Source: Syntrophus sp. (in: bacteria) (lineage in GTDB: Bacteria; Desulfobacterota; Syntrophia; Syntrophales; UBA8958). From it: a stretch of 7,911 nucleotides of DNA. The translations under genes were made by a program, and so were the position numbers. The stretch is taken from NCBI GenBank assembly GCA_003451635.1, contig DMAT01000424.1:1-7911 (forward strand), written 5' to 3'. The notes below the pieces were generated by a model that worked only from the letters and a program-made list of their open reading frames with translations, ran no database searches and was not told the DNA's origin. Positions 5,584 to 7,911 of this stretch are shown here, piece by piece; the stretch's first letter is position 1, and the number at the start of each line of letters is the position of its first letter.

Positions 5584-7731
5584 ATGCTCCGTATTACCGA
5601 CATACTTGACAAAACCCAAGCCTATCTCCCCCTGGATGATCAGGAAATGATCGAGAAGGCTTATATCTTTTCCGCTTCCGTGCATCAGGGGCAAATGCGG
5701 CTCTCGGGGGAGCCCTACCTGACCCATCCCATGGAAGTTGCCGGTATGCTTGCGGACATGAAGCTGGACGCCGCAACCATCATTACCGGCCTCCTCCACG
5801 ACACCGTGGAGGACACCCTTACCACGACCGCCCAGATCGAAGCGGCATTTGGTAAAGACGTGGCGTTTCTTGTCGATGGTCTTACCAAGATCAGCAAGAT
5901 TACCCTGGGATCACAGGAGGAACGTCAGGCGGAGAACTTCCGGAAGATGATTCTGGCCATGTCTGCCGATCTCAGGATTCTTGTTGTCCGCCTTGCCGAT
6001 CGTATTCACAACATGCGGACCCTTAAACATCAACCACCGGACAAGCAAAGGTATATAGCCACGGAAACCCTCGATCTTTACGCCCCCCTGGCCAATCGCC
6101 TCGGTATCAACTGGATGAAGGTGGAACTTGAGGATCTTTCTTTTCTCTATCTTGAAAAAGACGCCTATAGCGAACTCTCCCGACGGATTGAGAAGAAGCA
6201 GGAGCAGCGGAATCAGTACACCGCAGAGGTCAAGGGGGTTATTGCCCAGGAGATTGCAAAACACGGTCTCAAGGGTGAAGTGGAGGGAAGGGCGAAGCAT
6301 TTTTATAGTATTTACATGAAGATGCAGAATCAGCGCATCGATTTTGACGAAGTATACGATCTTATCGCTTTCCGGATTGTCCTGGATACGGACAAGGACA
6401 GGGATTGTTATGAGGCCCTGAGCATTGTCCATGCCCTCTGGAAACCCGTTCCGGGCCGCTTCAAGGATCGGATTGCCATGCCCAAGGCGAATGGCTACCG
6501 GTCCCTCCATACCACGGTTATCGGGCCCTATGGAGAGCGGGTCGAGATTCAGATTCGGACGCGAGAAATGCATGAGTGGGCGGAAGAGGGGATTGCCGCC
6601 CACTGGCGTTATAAGGAAAAGCGGGCGAACCTGGGCACGGAAGATCAGCAAATCATGAAACTCCGGGAACTTCTGGACGTTCAGCAGGAGGTCGAAAATC
6701 CGAGGGAGTTCATGGCCAATCTTAAGCTGGCCCTTTTCCCGGATGAAGTTTACGTTTTTACGCCGAATGGAGATGTTCAGGCCTTCCCAAAAGGGGCGAC
6801 GCCCCTCGATTTTGCGTACAGTATCCATACGGATGTGGGACATCAATGTATCGGGGCCAAGGTCAACCGAAGTATCGTACCCTTGAAGTATGAACTCCAG
6901 AATGGTGATACCGTTGAAATCATCACGAAGGCCGGACATCATCCCGGAAAGGACTGGTTGAAATGGGCAGTTACCTCCCGGGCCCGCTCCAAGATTAAAA
7001 ACTGGATCAAGACGGAGGAGAGAAAGCGCAGCATTGAAATCGGAAGGGAGATCCTGGATAAGGAATTCAAAAAGCATAGCCTCAAACTCTCACAACTGCT
7101 GAAGTCGGAGGATCTGAAGAAACTCTATGAAGAGCATAACGTCAACACGCCGGACGACGTGATGGCTCTGGTCGGTTACGGAAGGCTCTCGGCTAGACAC
7201 ATCGTCAACCGTTTTCTCCCCGAGATAGCCCCCAAGACGGAAGAAGGCTTTATAGACAAGCCCGCGAGAAAGGCAAAAAATGCACCGTCCTTAGGCATCT
7301 CTCTTACCGGAATTGAGGATGTCCTTGTCAAAATGGCCCGCTGCTGCGATCCAATTCCCGGCGATGAGATTGTCGGCTATATCTCCCGGGGAAGGGGGAT
7401 TACTATCCATACCGCCCAATGCACGAATGTCCAGGAACTGGATCCCGAAAGGGTCATTGAGGTATCGTGGAATATTAAGGACAAGCAGACCTATTCCGTA
7501 GATATACGCGTGGTCTGCAAGGATAAGAAAGGGGTTATCGCGGATGTCAGCTCCGTAATATCCGCAATGGATATCAACATCAGCCATGCAGAAGTGGAAA
7601 CTACTCCAGAATTGCAGGCTATTTGTAACTTCCGGATTGATGTCCACGACCTGAAACAATTCAATCAAGTTGTTGCCGCCGTAAAAAAAGTCAAGTGTGT
7701 GATCTCCATCGAACGTCTGAAGAAATCGTGA
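5584..7731 (+). CDS. Bifunctional (p)ppGpp synthetase/hydrolase (long RSH, Rel/SpoT type)
   Basis: This stringent-response enzyme makes (p)ppGpp from ATP and GDP/GTP and also hydrolyses it, in response to uncharged tRNA on stalled ribosomes or other stress. From ATG 5584 the product is 715 aa. Order of domains: HD hydrolase with 'RLSGEPYLTHP' (39-49), His48, 'HDTVED' (72-77) and 'LADRIHN' (137-143), all metal and catalytic residues present; synthetase with 'GRAKHFYSIY' (235-244), 'RFKD' (292-295), 'NGYRSLHTTV' (303-312) and 'VEIQIRT' (320-326); TGS (about 386-448); a Cys-rich domain with Cys587/588 and Cys613; ACT (about 637-715). The 'RxKD' motif marks the bifunctional class, unlike the 'ExDD' of synthesis-only RelA. 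The frame extends upstream to GTG 5548 (727 aa, overlapping proS), but relatives start near 'MLRITDIL'. The ribosome site at 5584 is weak, so the start is less certain than the identity. Whether to call it relA, spoT or rel is a naming matter. Confidence 0.95.
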   Translation: MLRITDILDKTQAYLPLDDQEMIEKAYIFSASVHQGQMRLSGEPYLTHPMEVAGMLADMKLDAATIITGLLHDTVEDTLTTTAQIEAAFGKDVAFLVDGLTKISKITLGSQEERQAENFRKMILAMSADLRILVVRLADRIHNMRTLKHQPPDKQRYIATETLDLYAPLANRLGINWMKVELEDLSFLYLEKDAYSELSRRIEKKQEQRNQYTAEVKGVIAQEIAKHGLKGEVEGRAKHFYSIYMKMQNQRIDFDEVYDLIAFRIVLDTDKDRDCYEALSIVHALWKPVPGRFKDRIAMPKANGYRSLHTTVIGPYGERVEIQIRTREMHEWAEEGIAAHWRYKEKRANLGTEDQQIMKLRELLDVQQEVENPREFMANLKLALFPDEVYVFTPNGDVQAFPKGATPLDFAYSIHTDVGHQCIGAKVNRSIVPLKYELQNGDTVEIITKAGHHPGKDWLKWAVTSRARSKIKNWIKTEERKRSIEIGREILDKEFKKHSLKLSQLLKSEDLKKLYEEHNVNTPDDVMALVGYGRLSARHIVNRFLPEIAPKTEEGFIDKPARKAKNAPSLGISLTGIEDVLVKMARCCDPIPGDEIVGYISRGRGITIHTAQCTNVQELDPERVIEVSWNIKDKQTYSVDIRVVCKDKKGVIADVSSVISAMDINISHAEVETTPELQAICNFRIDVHDLKQFNQVVAAVKKVKCVISIERLKKS

Positions 7732-7799
7732 TCGCGTGTTCTATATTGACAGGCGGGGGCTTTATGAAGTATGTACCGCCCACAGCAAAGGTAGGGGAA

Positions 7800-7911
7800 A
7801 TGAAGAAAATCAAGATTATCAGCATTTATGCAATCATCGTCATCCTCGGGATCTGCTGCCTGGCCGGACAACCATCGGCTCAACAGGAGCGGAGCAGCAA
7901 GGCGATTATCA
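7800..7911 (+). CDS. N-terminus of an unidentified exported or membrane-anchored protein (3' truncated by window)
   Basis: An open frame begins 68 nt after the RSH gene and runs off the window edge with 37 codons visible. The N-terminus 'MKKIKIISIYAIIVILGICC' has a basic start (Lys2, Lys3, Lys5) and a hydrophobic stretch (about residues 6-24), then a polar 'QPSAQQERSS' region. This looks like a Sec signal peptide with possible cleavage after 'PSA', or an N-terminal anchor. The cysteines in 'GICCLAG' do not fit a good lipobox. ATG 7800 has AAAGG (7787-7791) 8 nt upstream. An in-frame ATG at 7764, with AGGCGG 7 nt before it, would add 12 residues; the shorter form is preferred because it gives a cleaner signal peptide. 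The mature part is too short to name a family. Confidence 0.6.
   Translation, partial: MKKIKIISIYAIIVILGICCLAGQPSAQQERSSKAII

Noticed and set aside
6792..6806. Terminator-like hairpin AGGGGC-GAC-GCCCCT followed by CGATTTT
   Set aside because: It is inside the RSH gene, in codons for a conserved TGS-domain motif (KGATPLDF). The stem is only 6 bp and the T run is four bases, so it is best explained by coding sequence.
5911..7077. Long open frame of 388 codons on the - strand opposite the RSH gene
   Set aside because: It lies wholly inside a well-supported gene with all catalytic motifs intact. The antisense protein shows no recognisable domain. Long antisense frames are expected opposite GC-biased coding sequence.
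7752..7780. GGCGG/CCGCC inverted arms downstream of the RSH gene as a terminator
   Set aside because: The stem is only 5 bp with a 19-nt loop and no T run follows.

Overview
The window is a dense, one-directional block of bacterial housekeeping genes. All seven genes read on the + strand, with junctions from a 1-nt overlap to a 68-nt gap. There are no RNA genes, mobile elements or CRISPR arrays, and no stretch over 300 bases lacks a gene. By eye, base composition is moderately GC-rich and even, with coaD somewhat richer in A/T. The protein set (long bifunctional RSH, MEP-pathway IspG, bacterial-type ProRS with an insertion editing domain, class Ib aspartate aminotransferase, RsmD next to CoaD) fits a Gram-negative of the deltaproteobacterial / Desulfobacterota type, perhaps Syntrophales-like. 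That placement is inferred from remembered family resemblance, not from a search.

Layout: (1) 1-449, the 3' end of asd (aspartate-semialdehyde dehydrogenase). (2) 466-1035, rsmD, the 16S rRNA m2G966 methyltransferase, with a strong inverted repeat just inside its start. (3) 1037-1531, coaD, phosphopantetheine adenylyltransferase. (4) 1556-2749, a class Ib aspartate aminotransferase. (5) 2782-3858, ispG, an Fe-S enzyme of isoprenoid synthesis. (6) 3858-5567, proS, prolyl-tRNA synthetase. (7) 5584-7731, a bifunctional (p)ppGpp synthetase/hydrolase. (8) from about 7800 to the window edge, the signal-peptide-like N-terminus of an unidentified exported protein.

The genes look like one or two transcription units. 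rsmD-coaD (1-nt gap) and ispG-proS (TGATG overlap) are the tightest pairs and are probably translationally coupled. Two functional links stand out. The aminotransferase makes the aspartate that feeds the Asd branch (Lys/Thr/Met). ProRS, which charges tRNA, is followed directly by the RSH enzyme, which responds to uncharged tRNA. No convincing intrinsic terminator was seen between any of the genes.

No undescribed multi-gene system is visible. The least explained sequence feature is the 14-bp-stem inverted repeat at 478-512, within codons 5-16 of rsmD, where it would abut an initiating ribosome.
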